DNA of 38,840 nt from BS750m-G69 sp964441235 (GCA_964441235.1 CAYTUQ010000035.1:1-38840), one strand, 5' to 3'. Counted from the first letter of the stretch, positions 17,145-26,744 are shown. The notes: generated by a model not told the origin, from the letters alone. Program-made: numbers and translations.

Positions 17145-20100
17145 AGTTTTTTAACAACCAAGTTTATTTCATTTTCGACACTTTCTATACTTTTACCTTT
17201 TTTAACCAGATTATGTGCTTTTTCTGACAAATCTGCAAGTTTCTTATGGATTTTATTGCTGTTATCAAAACGCGGGATGGCAAAATTATTCATAATAGAT
17301 GGGGTTCCAAATCCTCGTCCTGCGGCAGAGAAACTCTTTATGAAGCCATTAACAATCTCGGAATTTAATACAGCACAAAGATAATGAGCTTCGTCCTTAT
17401 TATCAACTGCAAAAAAAGCAGTGGTCTCTGTAGAAATCACAGGTCTTGTCCCAAAATCTGTTCTAATACTTGACAACACAACCGCAGACATTTTTGCTGC
17501 CATTCGTTTCCATGTTACTCGATATTTAGCGAAAGTGTATTCTCCTACGCCAAATATTGCATAAAATTCTGTTTTATCAGCAAGTTCCTTTAATACACGA
17601 GAACCTCTGGAGAGTAAGATTTTTTCAAATTGTTTCAAGTAGGCGTAAGTAAAGGGTGCATTTTGAAGCATCCAGTCTTCACTATATGGTTTTTGATTCT
17701 TTGGATTCTGAGGTACCAACAGATAGAAATTTTCCTTTATCCCAAATTTCAATATATTAGCACCACATAATGATGGAAATACTAAGTCAGACTCTATAGA
17801 TTGTGAGACAGGTTTTATCTTCCATTTACCTCTTTCATGCATATTCGAAACAACAAGAAGACCATCGGGACGTATTTCTTTAACTTTTAACCAAAAAACC
17901 CCATAAGGAGCTACATATACACCACTATAAGCTCTATAAGGGTTTTTTCCCTTCAATTGAGAATAAATCTTCAGTTCTCCAGCCTGAGCAGTTTGCCATG
18001 ATGAAGATAGTTTGTCCGGATTAATAGGAATTGCTTGTATCTTTTTTATCTCACAATTTGCCTTAACCCTATCCAGAGACCAATCTGTTGGAATTCGACC
18101 AATACAAGGTTTTCGTTTCCATTCAATAACTTTTACAGGATAGGTTGTCTTCTCCCCCTTTTTCATAAAAAATAAGGATGTTTTGTTAGCAAACTGGAAA
18201 GGTTGCAGATTTACCATATTCTCCATACTCAAAACTTTAAGTGGTACTTTTTTATCCTTTAATTCAAATTGCCTGAACCCTTCACCCGCTCCCTTTGATT
18301 TAAAAACTTCAATAGTAATTAGAAACCCTAAAATCCCTTTGTCTTTCAGGTAATTGTCTGCACATGCATAGGTGAAAAGCATAGAAAAGTCTTTTTTGCC
18401 ACCTCCTAATCTTCCTTCATAACCCTTCAGAGAGAAAAGTCCATATCTCTGCCATAGTTTAAGAGTTCTTTTTCTATAATCATGTGAGAGGTAATCCCAT
18501 CTTATCCATGGTGGATTACCGATCACAAAATCAAATTTACCCAGATAGACAGGAGCAAAGGCATTTTTTATATATCGTGCCCATATTCCATTTTCGCCAT
18601 TATCATCTAACTCTTTTATGCGTTTGTAAATATCAACAAGAAGCCCTATATCTTTTTCAGATAGATTAAAATCTTCTTTAACTTTACCCTTAAATTTCCC
18701 TGGCTTAACTCTTCCTCTCAAGGCAACATCCATCATTGAGGTAAACTTATCTATATGACTCTTTTCCTTCATTGAGATAGGAAAGACATAATTGCCTTTT
18801 GTTGTGGTAAAGATGATTGTATTTTCAAATGGGAGTTCCCCTTCTTCTATATAACGAGTTGGTGTAATCACAGAATCACATAGATAAACTGGAATAGAAA
18901 TTGGTCGTATATAGGGTATGAATCTTGAGAATGCGATTAAGTAATTTGTTCTGGCGGACAACACTGCAATCGGATTCAAATCAAAACCCACAATATTTTC
19001 AAGAATATGGTGTGCGACAGTCTTTTTATCACCTTTAGAATGTCTAATTGCTCTGTTAATGGCCTGAACCAAAAAAGTACCTGACCCACAGGCAGGATCA
19101 AGGAAACGAGAGCCAATCACTCCTTTATATCCACTTTTATCCAGTACATATCCTGCAAGCCAGTCTGGAGTGTAGTATTCTCCTAAATCGTGTCGCAATT
19201 TCCGAGGAACGAGTAATTCATATAGCCTCTGAAGCAGGTCTCTCGTCCATTCAGGTTCGAGAATTGGGGTTGCTGGTTCAAAATCAGAAAGCGCATTTAC
19301 AATACCACGAAAAATATTTGCGATGTGAGAGTCCCATCCATCGAGATACCAGGAAAAGAAATCTGCTTCTAAAAAGTTGTCAATTCCCTGGGCATTGAAG
19401 TCTGCTCCACTCTCCAGGTATGTCAGCCTATACTTTAATTCATCATCATCCAGCGCAGTAAGCCCCTTAACAAAAGACTGTATTGTGCTACTATCTTGCA
19501 ATGAGACAAGTTCTACAGAAATAATTTTCATAAGAAAGGCATAGAACGTATGGATTGCAAAAAGCAATTGTTTAAGCCTAACACCAGCTGGCATCTGATA
19601 TAATCTCGCGGTTTCGGAAGCTGATTTCTCTGCCTTTTCCATCTCCTGCCCATATACAACGCCAAAAATTCTATCCCACTCCTGGAAAAATGTCTTTATT
19701 CTTGAAGGTGTCTGTCTCCTCTGGGCTTTTATCAGCATAGAATAAAGTCCAGACACTGCCTGTCTCGCCATATCACAAGTAGGAGCAAATACTGTAGCCA
19801 GGTCTTTCGCAGTTAAGGGACGTCGGGCTGAAGCTCTTACGAATATTAGTAGATTTGCGAGACTTGATTTGTTTATTGGATATGGACCTAAAACTTGAAA
19901 TCCAGTTTTGGCTTCTATTTCTGGAAAAAGAGCAGACTGTACTTCTCCTATAGGTATAGGTATTTGTAAAATTGTAGGAACTTTTGTAAATCTTAAAAAA
20001 AGTATATTATATCCATCTATGGCGACACCGACCGCCTTCTCCAGAAAATCTTCTCTTTGCTGTTTAAAGTGAGATGCCTGCGCTCCCAAATAGCGTTTAA

Positions 20101-20386
20101 GTTGTTCTGTGGCTGATTTGACATCTGCCACTTTTGATAATTTACCCGGAACTTTATATTCTATAGTTAAATAACCATAAACTGCATCAGACCTTCCCCG
20201 GAAACTCGTATATGCCTTCTCATATCTAACAATTTCACTATCAACACCCATTTTTTTAAATATTTTTTGCAGCAACGGCTCCACGCCCATTTTAAGGTCT
20301 TCTTCCGTCTTGGCCTTATTGGCAACTTCCTTGATATTTTCTGCTAATTTACTAGTGTTTATTTGCCAGTACCTCTTTTTTATCAT
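17129..20386 (-). CDS. Type IIG (Eco57I-like) restriction endonuclease-methyltransferase fusion
   Basis: This 1085-residue protein combines both restriction activities. The N-terminal PD-(D/E)xK-like nuclease shows D67 (GRSDAVYG) and E76-x-K78 (TIEYK). A helical linker follows to about 390. The adenine-N6 methyltransferase has GEYYTPDWLA (about 402-411), the SAM-binding DPACGSGTF (430-438) and the catalytic NPPW (624-627). The last 350 residues would hold the target-recognition domain. Size and order match Eco57I-type enzymes, which cut beside the recognition site. PglX of BREX is a larger relative but lacks this N-terminal motif. The ATG has AGAAGG upstream. No specificity protein or other BREX gene is present, only the overlapping DprA-like gene. 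It occupies a slot between conserved housekeeping genes. Confidence 0.88.
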   Translation of the reverse strand: MIKKRYWQINTSKLAENIKEVANKAKTEEDLKMGVEPLLQKIFKKMGVDSEIVRYEKAYTSFRGRSDAVYGYLTIEYKVPGKLSKVADVKSATEQLKRYLGAQASHFKQQREDFLEKAVGVAIDGYNILFLRFTKVPTILQIPIPIGEVQSALFPEIEAKTGFQVLGPYPINKSSLANLLIFVRASARRPLTAKDLATVFAPTCDMARQAVSGLYSMLIKAQRRQTPSRIKTFFQEWDRIFGVVYGQEMEKAEKSASETARLYQMPAGVRLKQLLFAIHTFYAFLMKIISVELVSLQDSSTIQSFVKGLTALDDDELKYRLTYLESGADFNAQGIDNFLEADFFSWYLDGWDSHIANIFRGIVNALSDFEPATPILEPEWTRDLLQRLYELLVPRKLRHDLGEYYTPDWLAGYVLDKSGYKGVIGSRFLDPACGSGTFLVQAINRAIRHSKGDKKTVAHHILENIVGFDLNPIAVLSARTNYLIAFSRFIPYIRPISIPVYLCDSVITPTRYIEEGELPFENTIIFTTTKGNYVFPISMKEKSHIDKFTSMMDVALRGRVKPGKFKGKVKEDFNLSEKDIGLLVDIYKRIKELDDNGENGIWARYIKNAFAPVYLGKFDFVIGNPPWIRWDYLSHDYRKRTLKLWQRYGLFSLKGYEGRLGGGKKDFSMLFTYACADNYLKDKGILGFLITIEVFKSKGAGEGFRQFELKDKKVPLKVLSMENMVNLQPFQFANKTSLFFMKKGEKTTYPVKVIEWKRKPCIGRIPTDWSLDRVKANCEIKKIQAIPINPDKLSSSWQTAQAGELKIYSQLKGKNPYRAYSGVYVAPYGVFWLKVKEIRPDGLLVVSNMHERGKWKIKPVSQSIESDLVFPSLCGANILKFGIKENFYLLVPQNPKNQKPYSEDWMLQNAPFTYAYLKQFEKILLSRGSRVLKELADKTEFYAIFGVGEYTFAKYRVTWKRMAAKMSAVVLSSIRTDFGTRPVISTETTAFFAVDNKDEAHYLCAVLNSEIVNGFIKSFSAAGRGFGTPSIMNNFAIPRFDNSNKIHKKLADLSEKAHNLVKKGKSIESVENEINLVVKKLWNIK

Positions 20387-20732
20387 TATTACCTTCTTAA
20401 ATAAGTTAGTATATCTTACTATTTTTATCTGATTAATTCATCACAAAGTGATCTCTCTGAGATGAACATATATATTAATCACTTTTTGGTATGATGTAAA
20501 TATATCGGCATTGAGAGTTAACCCCGCTAAAGGTTACCTTCGGTTAGGGTTAGCAATGTAAGGGTAGCAACAATTATATTTTGATTTATATAACCTCGAT
20601 TTTCATGTATTTTTATCATTTAATTACGAAAATCATCTTCTTAAAGGTAAGCAAATATAATTAGATAATCCACTATATTTTATGGAAATTCCATGAAACT
20701 TATTTACTTGCAAAAGAGAATACAGCGATAAT
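20387..20732. other. 346-bp spacer at the upstream edge of the RM pair, with a small structured element
   Basis: No ORF is seen. A nested hairpin lies at about 20518-20553: TAACCC (20519-20524) pairs with GGGTTA (20547-20552), and inside it AAGGT (20530-20534) pairs with ACCTT (20536-20540). Short palindromes such as ATCACAAAGTGAT (about 20440) also occur. The spacer must contain the promoter of the RM gene and may be a scar of its insertion. Confidence 0.4.
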
Positions 20733-21128
20733 CTATTTGGATTTATTTTTGCATTTTACACAATGTTGAGTATGAGGAACTTCTTCAAGACGTTCTTTTG
20801 GAATTAATTCTTGACATCCAATACAAACACCGTACTCCCCTTTCTCAATACGCCTTAAAGCAGCGTTCAAATACCCCAAGAATTTATTTTCTCTAGAAAG
20901 CCATAGGAAGGCTTTTTCTCGTTCTTGCGAATCTGTGCCAACATCTGCCATATGATAAGCATAGGTAGAATCAAGATTTGTACTATTTTGCCTAGTTTTG
21001 TCTTTTATTGTCACAGATTCCAACCGTTTTATCTCTTTAACAGTCTCTTCCCTTTTCTTCAATATTAATTCCCTGAAATAATCAAGGTCTTTTTTACTCC
21101 ATCTCTTTTTTTGTGTTTTATCATTCAT
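20733..21128 (-). CDS. DksA/TraR-family zinc-finger protein
   Basis: This 131-residue protein has an N-terminal coiled coil (about residues 10-45, Lys/Glu-rich) and a C-terminal zinc finger in which CIGC and CVKC are separated by 17 residues. Family members insert the coiled coil into the RNA polymerase secondary channel, often together with ppGpp. In this position, directly after ileS, it corresponds to the ylyA-type protein of Bacillus and to the FCB homologues. It starts 22 bases after the ileS stop. The acidic tip residues of true DksA are not clear, so I give no symbol. Confidence 0.85.
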   Translation of the reverse strand: MNDKTQKKRWSKKDLDYFRELILKKREETVKEIKRLESVTIKDKTRQNSTNLDSTYAYHMADVGTDSQEREKAFLWLSRENKFLGYLNAALRRIEKGEYGVCIGCQELIPKERLEEVPHTQHCVKCKNKSK

Positions 21129-21150
21129 TTTTCATCTCCTAAATGGGAAT

Positions 21151-24100
21151 TTATTTTATACGGCTAATTCCAACATGGATTTTACTTCCACCTATTTTAA
21201 CTTCTTTATCGAATTCACCCGGATTATATGTATTTTCAACGTTGATTGCCAGAGTTTCAGTTTTAAAGTAATCGATATGCTCATTTAGTGCTTCCGATAA
21301 TATCGATGTAAAATCAGAAGCTACCATTATTCTATCTTCAACTCGAAAATCAGCCTCCTTCCTCATCGTTTGAATATGTCTAACAAAATCTCGTACTATT
21401 CCCTCTTTGATCAGTCCATCAGTCAATTTTGTGTCAATAGCTACAGTATAGTCAGAATCAAAAACAACAGAATAACCTTCAACATCTCTCCGTTCAATAA
21501 TGAGATCTTCACTCGATAAATATACTTTTCTATCACTTAAACTAATTTCGACCGTCCCACCAGTTTCCAATTTCTTTGCAACCTCAGCGGACTCTAAATC
21601 CTGAACTATTCTTCGAATTTCACCAATATATTTTGCATACTTAGAACCTAATACGGCAAAATTTGGCTTGATGATATAATTTGTCAAAAAGCTATCATCC
21701 TCCACTATTTCTATAAATTTGACATTAAGTTCTTCAAGTATCTGATTAGAAAGGACTTTCAAGGCTTCGGGTTCCTGATCATCAGGTAATTTAACAATTA
21801 TTTTCTGCAATGGTTGACGAATTTTGAGATTCGCTTTATTTCTTGCTGCTCTTCCCAAACCAACAATTCTTACAATTGAATCAATTTTCTTTAATAAGGC
21901 TTCATCGATATATGATTCATCGGCTTCAGGAAATTTACTAAGGTGAATACTCATAGGAGTGTCCGGCTCAAGTCCTCTAACAAGATTTTGATAAATCGCT
22001 TCCGTAGCAAAAGGAATTACAGGTGCTAAAACATGAATCAATCCTTTTAACGCAGTATACAGTGTCTGGTATGCACCCCATTTGTCTTTATCATCCTCAG
22101 ATTTCCAGAAACGGCGCCGACTTCTCCTGATATACCAGTTAGATAAATCTTGCAGGAAAAGATCAATATGTTTCATAACCTTGTCAACAGCATAATTTCC
22201 ATATTCACATTCAATATCCTTGAACAGTAAATTTAATCTGGCAAGAAGCCAGAGGTCTAAATCAGAAAGGTCTTCTCTATTTACCTTATGTTTTTCTGGT
22301 GAATATTTATCAAGTTCTGCATAAGTAGCAAAGAAAGAATAAGAGTTCCATATCGTTATGAGATGTTTTCGTACCTCCTTTGCTATAGAATAACCAAAAT
22401 TGAGATTATTTACCTGGTTATGTGCTGCATATAACCAACGCATGACATCCACACCCATCTTTTCAGCTGCGTCATCGAACCAGATGGCATTACCGGCACT
22501 CTTGTGCATATCCTTTCCATTTTCATCCTTTACAAGCGCATGACCAAAAACCACTTTGGAAGGCTCATGATTTTCAAGTACAGCACTCATAGCAAGCAAT
22601 GAGTAAAACCAATTTCTGAATTGCCCGGGGAGTGATTCACATATCAACTCAGCTGGAAACCAGTCTTGCCAGTAGGCTCTATTCATTATATAATGTAATG
22701 TAGAATACGGTACAATTCCAGCATCCAGCCATGGGTTCCCTACATCCGGTATTCGACTAACTTTAGCACCACATTTCTCACAATTGATTTTCACTGTATC
22801 AACCCAGGGGCGGTGCGGCGAGTTTCCTTCAAATTTTTCCCAGCCTTCAACTGCCCGTTCCTTTAGCTCTTCTTTACTTCCAATAACGGTTATATTTCCA
22901 CAAGATTCACACTCATAAATAGGTAAAGCCAATCCCCAGTACCTTTTCTTGGAAATCATCCAATCATGCATATTACTCAGCCAATCGAGCTCATGATTCA
23001 TTCCATACTCCGGAATCCATCGAATTTTACGAGTAATATCCATCATCTTTTCTCTTACGCCATCCATCGCAATGAACCATTCATCAACTAATCTAAAAAC
23101 CAATTCAGTTCCATGACGCCAGCAAATGGGATAACGGTGCGTATATGCTTCTTCAGAGTATTTTATTCCCTTTTCTTCAAGGTCCTTCAATATCGGTCTA
23201 AGAACATTATCTACATTTTGCCCTGTAAGCCATCCAAAACCATCTATATAATTGCCAAATTCATCTAAAGGTGCAATTACTGATAAGTTATGCTCGAAAC
23301 TAAGTTCATGGTCTTCCTGCCCACAGCCTGGAGCAATATGAACAATACCAGTCCCCTCTGTCTCACTTATCTCTTCCCACGGAATAATCACATGTTTCAC
23401 ATTAGATTGGACAGGTAACTCATCATAGGGACCATTAAATGTCCAGCCAAGCATCTCTTTTCCAGTGATAGAACCTTCAATTGTATAATCACCCTTAAGG
23501 ACTTCTTCCTGCCTGCCATTGATCAAATAATACATTTTGTTGTTTTGTCTTACTTTGAGATACTTTTTCTCAGGATGAACTGCAGCAGCAGTATTAGAAG
23601 TAAGCGTCCAGGGTGTTGTTGTCCAAATTAAAATGTACTCTTTATCTCTATTTAAAAGTGGAAACCTTAAGGTCACACTTGTATGAGTTAATTCTTTATA
23701 ACCTTCAGTAGCAATCTCATGTTCAGATAATGCAGCACCACACCTGGTACACCATGGCATAACATCATGCCCCTTATAAATCCAGCCATTCTCATGGCAT
23801 CGCTTTAGAAATAGCCAGATGGTATAGTTATTCTCATCTGACATAGTATAGTACGAATTTTCCCAATCCATCCAATACCCTAATCGAATGGATTGCTCGG
23901 TTTGAATCTTAGAATATTTCCGTACACGTTCTTTACATTTTTCAACAAATCGTTCAATTCCATATTTTTCAATGTCTCTCTTTGATTTAAAGCCAAGTTC
24001 TTTTTCAACTTCCACTTCTACCCAGAGACCCTGGCAATCAAAACCGTTCTGGTATCGAGTACGAAATCCGTGCATCGCTTTATATCTATGAAAAATATCT

Positions 24101-24294
24101 TTATATGTCCTTCCCCAGGCATGGTGTACACCCATCGGATTGTTGGCAGTTATAGGACCATCTATAAAAGACCATTTAGGTCCATTGGAATTTTTTTCTA
24201 CAAGTTTCTTAAAAACTCCGTTATCTTCCCAAAACTTTAATATTTCATGTTCTAAAGCAATAAAATCAACGGTTGGTGGAACCTTCTTTATCAC
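21151..24294 (-). CDS. ileS: Isoleucyl-tRNA synthetase
   Basis: This 1047-residue class I enzyme has the HIGH-type motif in PMGVHHAWGR (about 53-62) and the KMSKS-type motif as MHKSAGN (about 596-602). It has the CP1 editing region between them and C-terminal anticodon-binding and zinc-like parts. The GVHHAWGR form and overall length fit the second (eukaryotic-like) IleRS group, whose members tend to resist mupirocin; that is family knowledge. The start is a GTG with AGGAGGT at good spacing. It follows the DUF2905 gene by 12 bases and heads the ileS-dksA part of the operon. Confidence 0.96.
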   Translation of the reverse strand: MIKKVPPTVDFIALEHEILKFWEDNGVFKKLVEKNSNGPKWSFIDGPITANNPMGVHHAWGRTYKDIFHRYKAMHGFRTRYQNGFDCQGLWVEVEVEKELGFKSKRDIEKYGIERFVEKCKERVRKYSKIQTEQSIRLGYWMDWENSYYTMSDENNYTIWLFLKRCHENGWIYKGHDVMPWCTRCGAALSEHEIATEGYKELTHTSVTLRFPLLNRDKEYILIWTTTPWTLTSNTAAAVHPEKKYLKVRQNNKMYYLINGRQEEVLKGDYTIEGSITGKEMLGWTFNGPYDELPVQSNVKHVIIPWEEISETEGTGIVHIAPGCGQEDHELSFEHNLSVIAPLDEFGNYIDGFGWLTGQNVDNVLRPILKDLEEKGIKYSEEAYTHRYPICWRHGTELVFRLVDEWFIAMDGVREKMMDITRKIRWIPEYGMNHELDWLSNMHDWMISKKRYWGLALPIYECESCGNITVIGSKEELKERAVEGWEKFEGNSPHRPWVDTVKINCEKCGAKVSRIPDVGNPWLDAGIVPYSTLHYIMNRAYWQDWFPAELICESLPGQFRNWFYSLLAMSAVLENHEPSKVVFGHALVKDENGKDMHKSAGNAIWFDDAAEKMGVDVMRWLYAAHNQVNNLNFGYSIAKEVRKHLITIWNSYSFFATYAELDKYSPEKHKVNREDLSDLDLWLLARLNLLFKDIECEYGNYAVDKVMKHIDLFLQDLSNWYIRRSRRRFWKSEDDKDKWGAYQTLYTALKGLIHVLAPVIPFATEAIYQNLVRGLEPDTPMSIHLSKFPEADESYIDEALLKKIDSIVRIVGLGRAARNKANLKIRQPLQKIIVKLPDDQEPEALKVLSNQILEELNVKFIEIVEDDSFLTNYIIKPNFAVLGSKYAKYIGEIRRIVQDLESAEVAKKLETGGTVEISLSDRKVYLSSEDLIIERRDVEGYSVVFDSDYTVAIDTKLTDGLIKEGIVRDFVRHIQTMRKEADFRVEDRIMVASDFTSILSEALNEHIDYFKTETLAINVENTYNPGEFDKEVKIGGSKIHVGISRIK

Positions 24295-24306
24295 TGAAAA
24301 GACCTC

Positions 24307-24528
24307 CTATCTGCGAAGTAAATTAACAATAATATATATAACTAAGCTCAAAACTAAACAAGTAACCCAGGGAAAATATAAAGTGAAATTCTCTTTCCTG
24401 ATAATAATATCACCGGGTAAATTTCCGAGTTTATTTAAAACAGGTATATTTTTACCATAGATTATGACAAATCCTACCACTACTAAAAATATTCCTACAA
24501 TTATAATAATTTTGCCAAGTTGAGACAT
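24307..24528 (-). CDS. DUF2905 small membrane protein
   Basis: This 73-residue protein has two membrane helices (about 5-25 and 50-70) joined by NLPGDIIIRKENFTLYFP, the hallmark of DUF2905. The function is unknown. It lies 12 bases before ileS and is probably co-transcribed with it. Confidence 0.85.
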   Translation of the reverse strand: MSQLGKIIIIVGIFLVVVGFVIIYGKNIPVLNKLGNLPGDIIIRKENFTLYFPWVTCLVLSLVIYIIVNLLRR

Positions 24529-24567
24529 ATCTTTACTTAAAAATATTTCCCCAACAATAGATCATAT

Positions 24568-24702
24568 TTATTCCTGAGTATCACCAGACATCATAAAACA
24601 TTCAGTTACAATAGCACTTTCAAGAGAAGTTTTTCTTTTAACCTCCAATCTCTGTAATTCTTGATAAACTGTATTGCCGATAATAAATAATTTCACTTTC
24701 AT
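24568..24702 (-). CDS. Possible 44-residue ORF
   Basis: An ATG at 24702 preceded by AAAGGTAGA opens MKVKLFIIGNTVYQELQRLE and runs to a TAA at 24568. The composition is gene-like (helical, charged). It ends about 40 bases before the DUF2905 start on the same strand. I do not recognise a family. Confidence 0.35.
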   Translation of the reverse strand: MKVKLFIIGNTVYQELQRLEVKRKTSLESAIVTECFMMSGDTQE

Positions 24703-24791
24703 TCTACCTTTTAATTCAACTTTCAAATTTAGAGTTAGCTTCAAACAAAAACAACCAAAATAGAATGATTTACCGACGGAAATGAAAATAT

Positions 24792-24825
24792 TAAAAAAAG
24801 GGGCTTTCTCCTCCGAAAGCCCCTT
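24792..24825 (-). terminator. Rho-independent terminator of degP
   Basis: On the minus strand GGGGCTTTC and GAAAGCCCC form a 9-base stem around GGAGGA, followed by a run of seven T residues. A/T pairs extend the stem. It lies 30 bases after the degP stop. Confidence 0.9.
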
Positions 24826-24853
24826 AAAGCAAAAAATAATGAATAAGGCAATT

Positions 24854-26371
24854 TTACTTCGGAACTTCCAATGTCACAAAAAAAGTGTCATTTCTCCGCT
24901 TCACTAAGACTAAAATATATTCACCAGATGCATCATTAATTGCTTCTTTATAATCAGATATAGTATGAATCTCTTTGTCAACAATCCTCTGGAGAATATC
25001 ACCAGGACGCAAAACTCTTGCCGCTTCAGACTCGCTATCAACTGTTGTTACAATGACTCCCTTATCAGCAGAATCATACCCATATTCTTGTGCTAAATAG
25101 GGGGTAAGCTCTTCTACTTGAATACCTAACTTTGAAAATGATTTATCAGTACTTTTACTTGCTGTTTTGATAGATTCCGGGAGTTCACCAAGTTTTACTT
25201 TCAGTTTGCGTTCTTTTTTACCTCTAATTACTACCAGATCTTTTACTTTTCCAACCTCAGAATTAGAAGCAAGATTCTGCAAATGTGATGGGTCTTTAAC
25301 TTCTTTACCATCAAATTTAATTATCACATCTCCAATCTTAATACCTGCTTCCTCAGCTGGACTATCTTCTACTACCTCAGCAATCAGCGCTCCATTTCTC
25401 GTGTCAAGTTTCATTGCTTTTGCAGTGCGATCATCAACAGGCTGAATCTTGACGCCAAGCCATGCTCTAATAACTTTTCCCTTCTCAATTAAATCGGTCA
25501 TAATCTTTTTTGACAAATTTATTGGTATTGCAAAACCAATCCCCAAATTGCCAGCAGTTGCGCCGTTAGTTGCGATAGCAGTATTTATTCCTATTAATTC
25601 ACCACGAATATTAACTAATGCACCCCCACTATTTCCCGGATTAATTGCCGCATCTGTCTGAATAAATGATTCATAACTTGCACCTGGAATAATATTACTT
25701 CTTCCCTTTGCACTAACAATACCTGCTGTTACTGTATGTGCTAAATTTTCAGAAAAAGGAGAACCAATTGCTAAAACCCATTCTCCTACTTTTAAATTAT
25801 CCGAATCTCCAAGAATTGCCGGTTTTAAGTCCTTTGCTTTAATCTTTATCACCGCTAAATCCGTTCGTGGGTCGGTTCCTATGATTTCTGCTTTATACTC
25901 TCTTTTGTCAATTAACTCAACTTTTATCTTTTCGCCTTTTTCAACAACATGATTATTCGTTAAGATATACCCTTTCTCATCAACTATAACACCTGAACCC
26001 AGCGCTGTTGCCTTCCTTTCACCCCAACCCTCAGGAAGGTTGAAAAATTGCTTGAAAAAATCATCATCTCCAAACCCTGGGAATACAGGATTCATACGAG
26101 TCTTAATCACTTTTTCCGTTGTAATAGTAACAACAGAAGGATTAACATCTTTTGCAATTTTTACAAAAGCTTCATTAAATGCTTGCAATGAGGGTATTTC
26201 TGTTTCACTACCAACAAACGCAGCAGGAACAACAGCCACCTTTTGCTCCTGGGGAATACTTTTATAAAGAACAACATGCTCTGGTTCAGGCTTTAAAAAC
26301 GCTGTACCAATAAAATAACCGATGATAACAAGGATAACTGATCCAGCTACCAAACTAATAATTTTTTTCAC
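24854..26371 (-). CDS. degP: Periplasmic serine protease/chaperone of the HtrA (DegP/DegQ) family
   Basis: This 505-residue protein has an N-terminal hydrophobic signal or anchor (residues 4-25). The trypsin-like domain has H141 (LTNNHVV), D171 (TDLAVI) and S248 (NPGNSGGAL). Two PDZ domains follow, at about 310-395 and 415-500. Such proteases degrade or refold misfolded envelope proteins. The two PDZ domains and LA-loop-like insertion (about 92-118) fit the DegP/DegQ type and not single-PDZ DegS. The start is a GTG with AGGAGG eight bases upstream. It is monocistronic with its own terminator. Confidence 0.94.
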   Translation of the reverse strand: MKKIISLVAGSVILVIIGYFIGTAFLKPEPEHVVLYKSIPQEQKVAVVPAAFVGSETEIPSLQAFNEAFVKIAKDVNPSVVTITTEKVIKTRMNPVFPGFGDDDFFKQFFNLPEGWGERKATALGSGVIVDEKGYILTNNHVVEKGEKIKVELIDKREYKAEIIGTDPRTDLAVIKIKAKDLKPAILGDSDNLKVGEWVLAIGSPFSENLAHTVTAGIVSAKGRSNIIPGASYESFIQTDAAINPGNSGGALVNIRGELIGINTAIATNGATAGNLGIGFAIPINLSKKIMTDLIEKGKVIRAWLGVKIQPVDDRTAKAMKLDTRNGALIAEVVEDSPAEEAGIKIGDVIIKFDGKEVKDPSHLQNLASNSEVGKVKDLVVIRGKKERKLKVKLGELPESIKTASKSTDKSFSKLGIQVEELTPYLAQEYGYDSADKGVIVTTVDSESEAARVLRPGDILQRIVDKEIHTISDYKEAINDASGEYILVLVKRRNDTFFVTLEVPK

Positions 26372-26596
26372 TTTTAATCCTCCTATAAATAACTGCTCGT
26401 TATACTAAGACATTCTTCAAAAGTTTCAATAGTGAAAAGTGCCTCCCCCGAGGGGGTCTCTTTGAGAAAAGAGATCTCTTAGAGAAAACGTGATAAGTGA
26501 AACGTGATAAGTGACTAAGCTAAAGTGCCTAAAATGACTAATGAACAATAAGTAATTAAAAATTGAAAATTGAAAATTATCTCTATGAGCCGTTGG

Positions 26597-26670
26597 CAAT
26601 AGATAATCAACAATAGACAATCAACAATAGACAATCAACAATAGACAATAGACAATAATCAATAATCAAT
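26597..26670. repeat. Tandem repeat with a 14-base unit
   Basis: The unit AATAGACAATCAAC recurs about three times. It then breaks down into shorter AATAGAC and AATAATC units. Low complexity and location in a spacer suggest slippage or a dispersed repeat. Confidence 0.75.
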
Positions 26671-26693
26671 GACCTCACTCGTTTAAGTCAAAC

Positions 26694-26725
26694 AAAAAAA
26701 GCCCAGAAATAATCGAGGCTTTTTT
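26694..26725 (-). terminator. Terminator-like hairpin after the sorting-domain remnant
   Basis: AAAAAAGCC (26695-26703) pairs with GGCTTTTTT (26717-26725) around a 13-base loop. On the minus strand a T-run ends the structure, just past the TAA of the remnant at 26745. Confidence 0.6.
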
Positions 26726-26744
26726 AACTATTCTAAAATTAACC

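Larger units (their letters stand above)
24529..24853. other. 325-bp spacer between degP and the DUF2905 gene
   Basis: The only contents I can support are the degP terminator (24792-24825) and a possible 44-codon ORF (24568-24702). The rest is AT-rich and without visible features. Confidence 0.5.

Noticed and set aside
17129..20386. PglX of a BREX system
   Set aside because: The protein has an N-terminal PD-(D/E)xK motif and no BREX partner genes (brxC, pglZ, brxL) are near. An Eco57I-type RM enzyme is a better fit.
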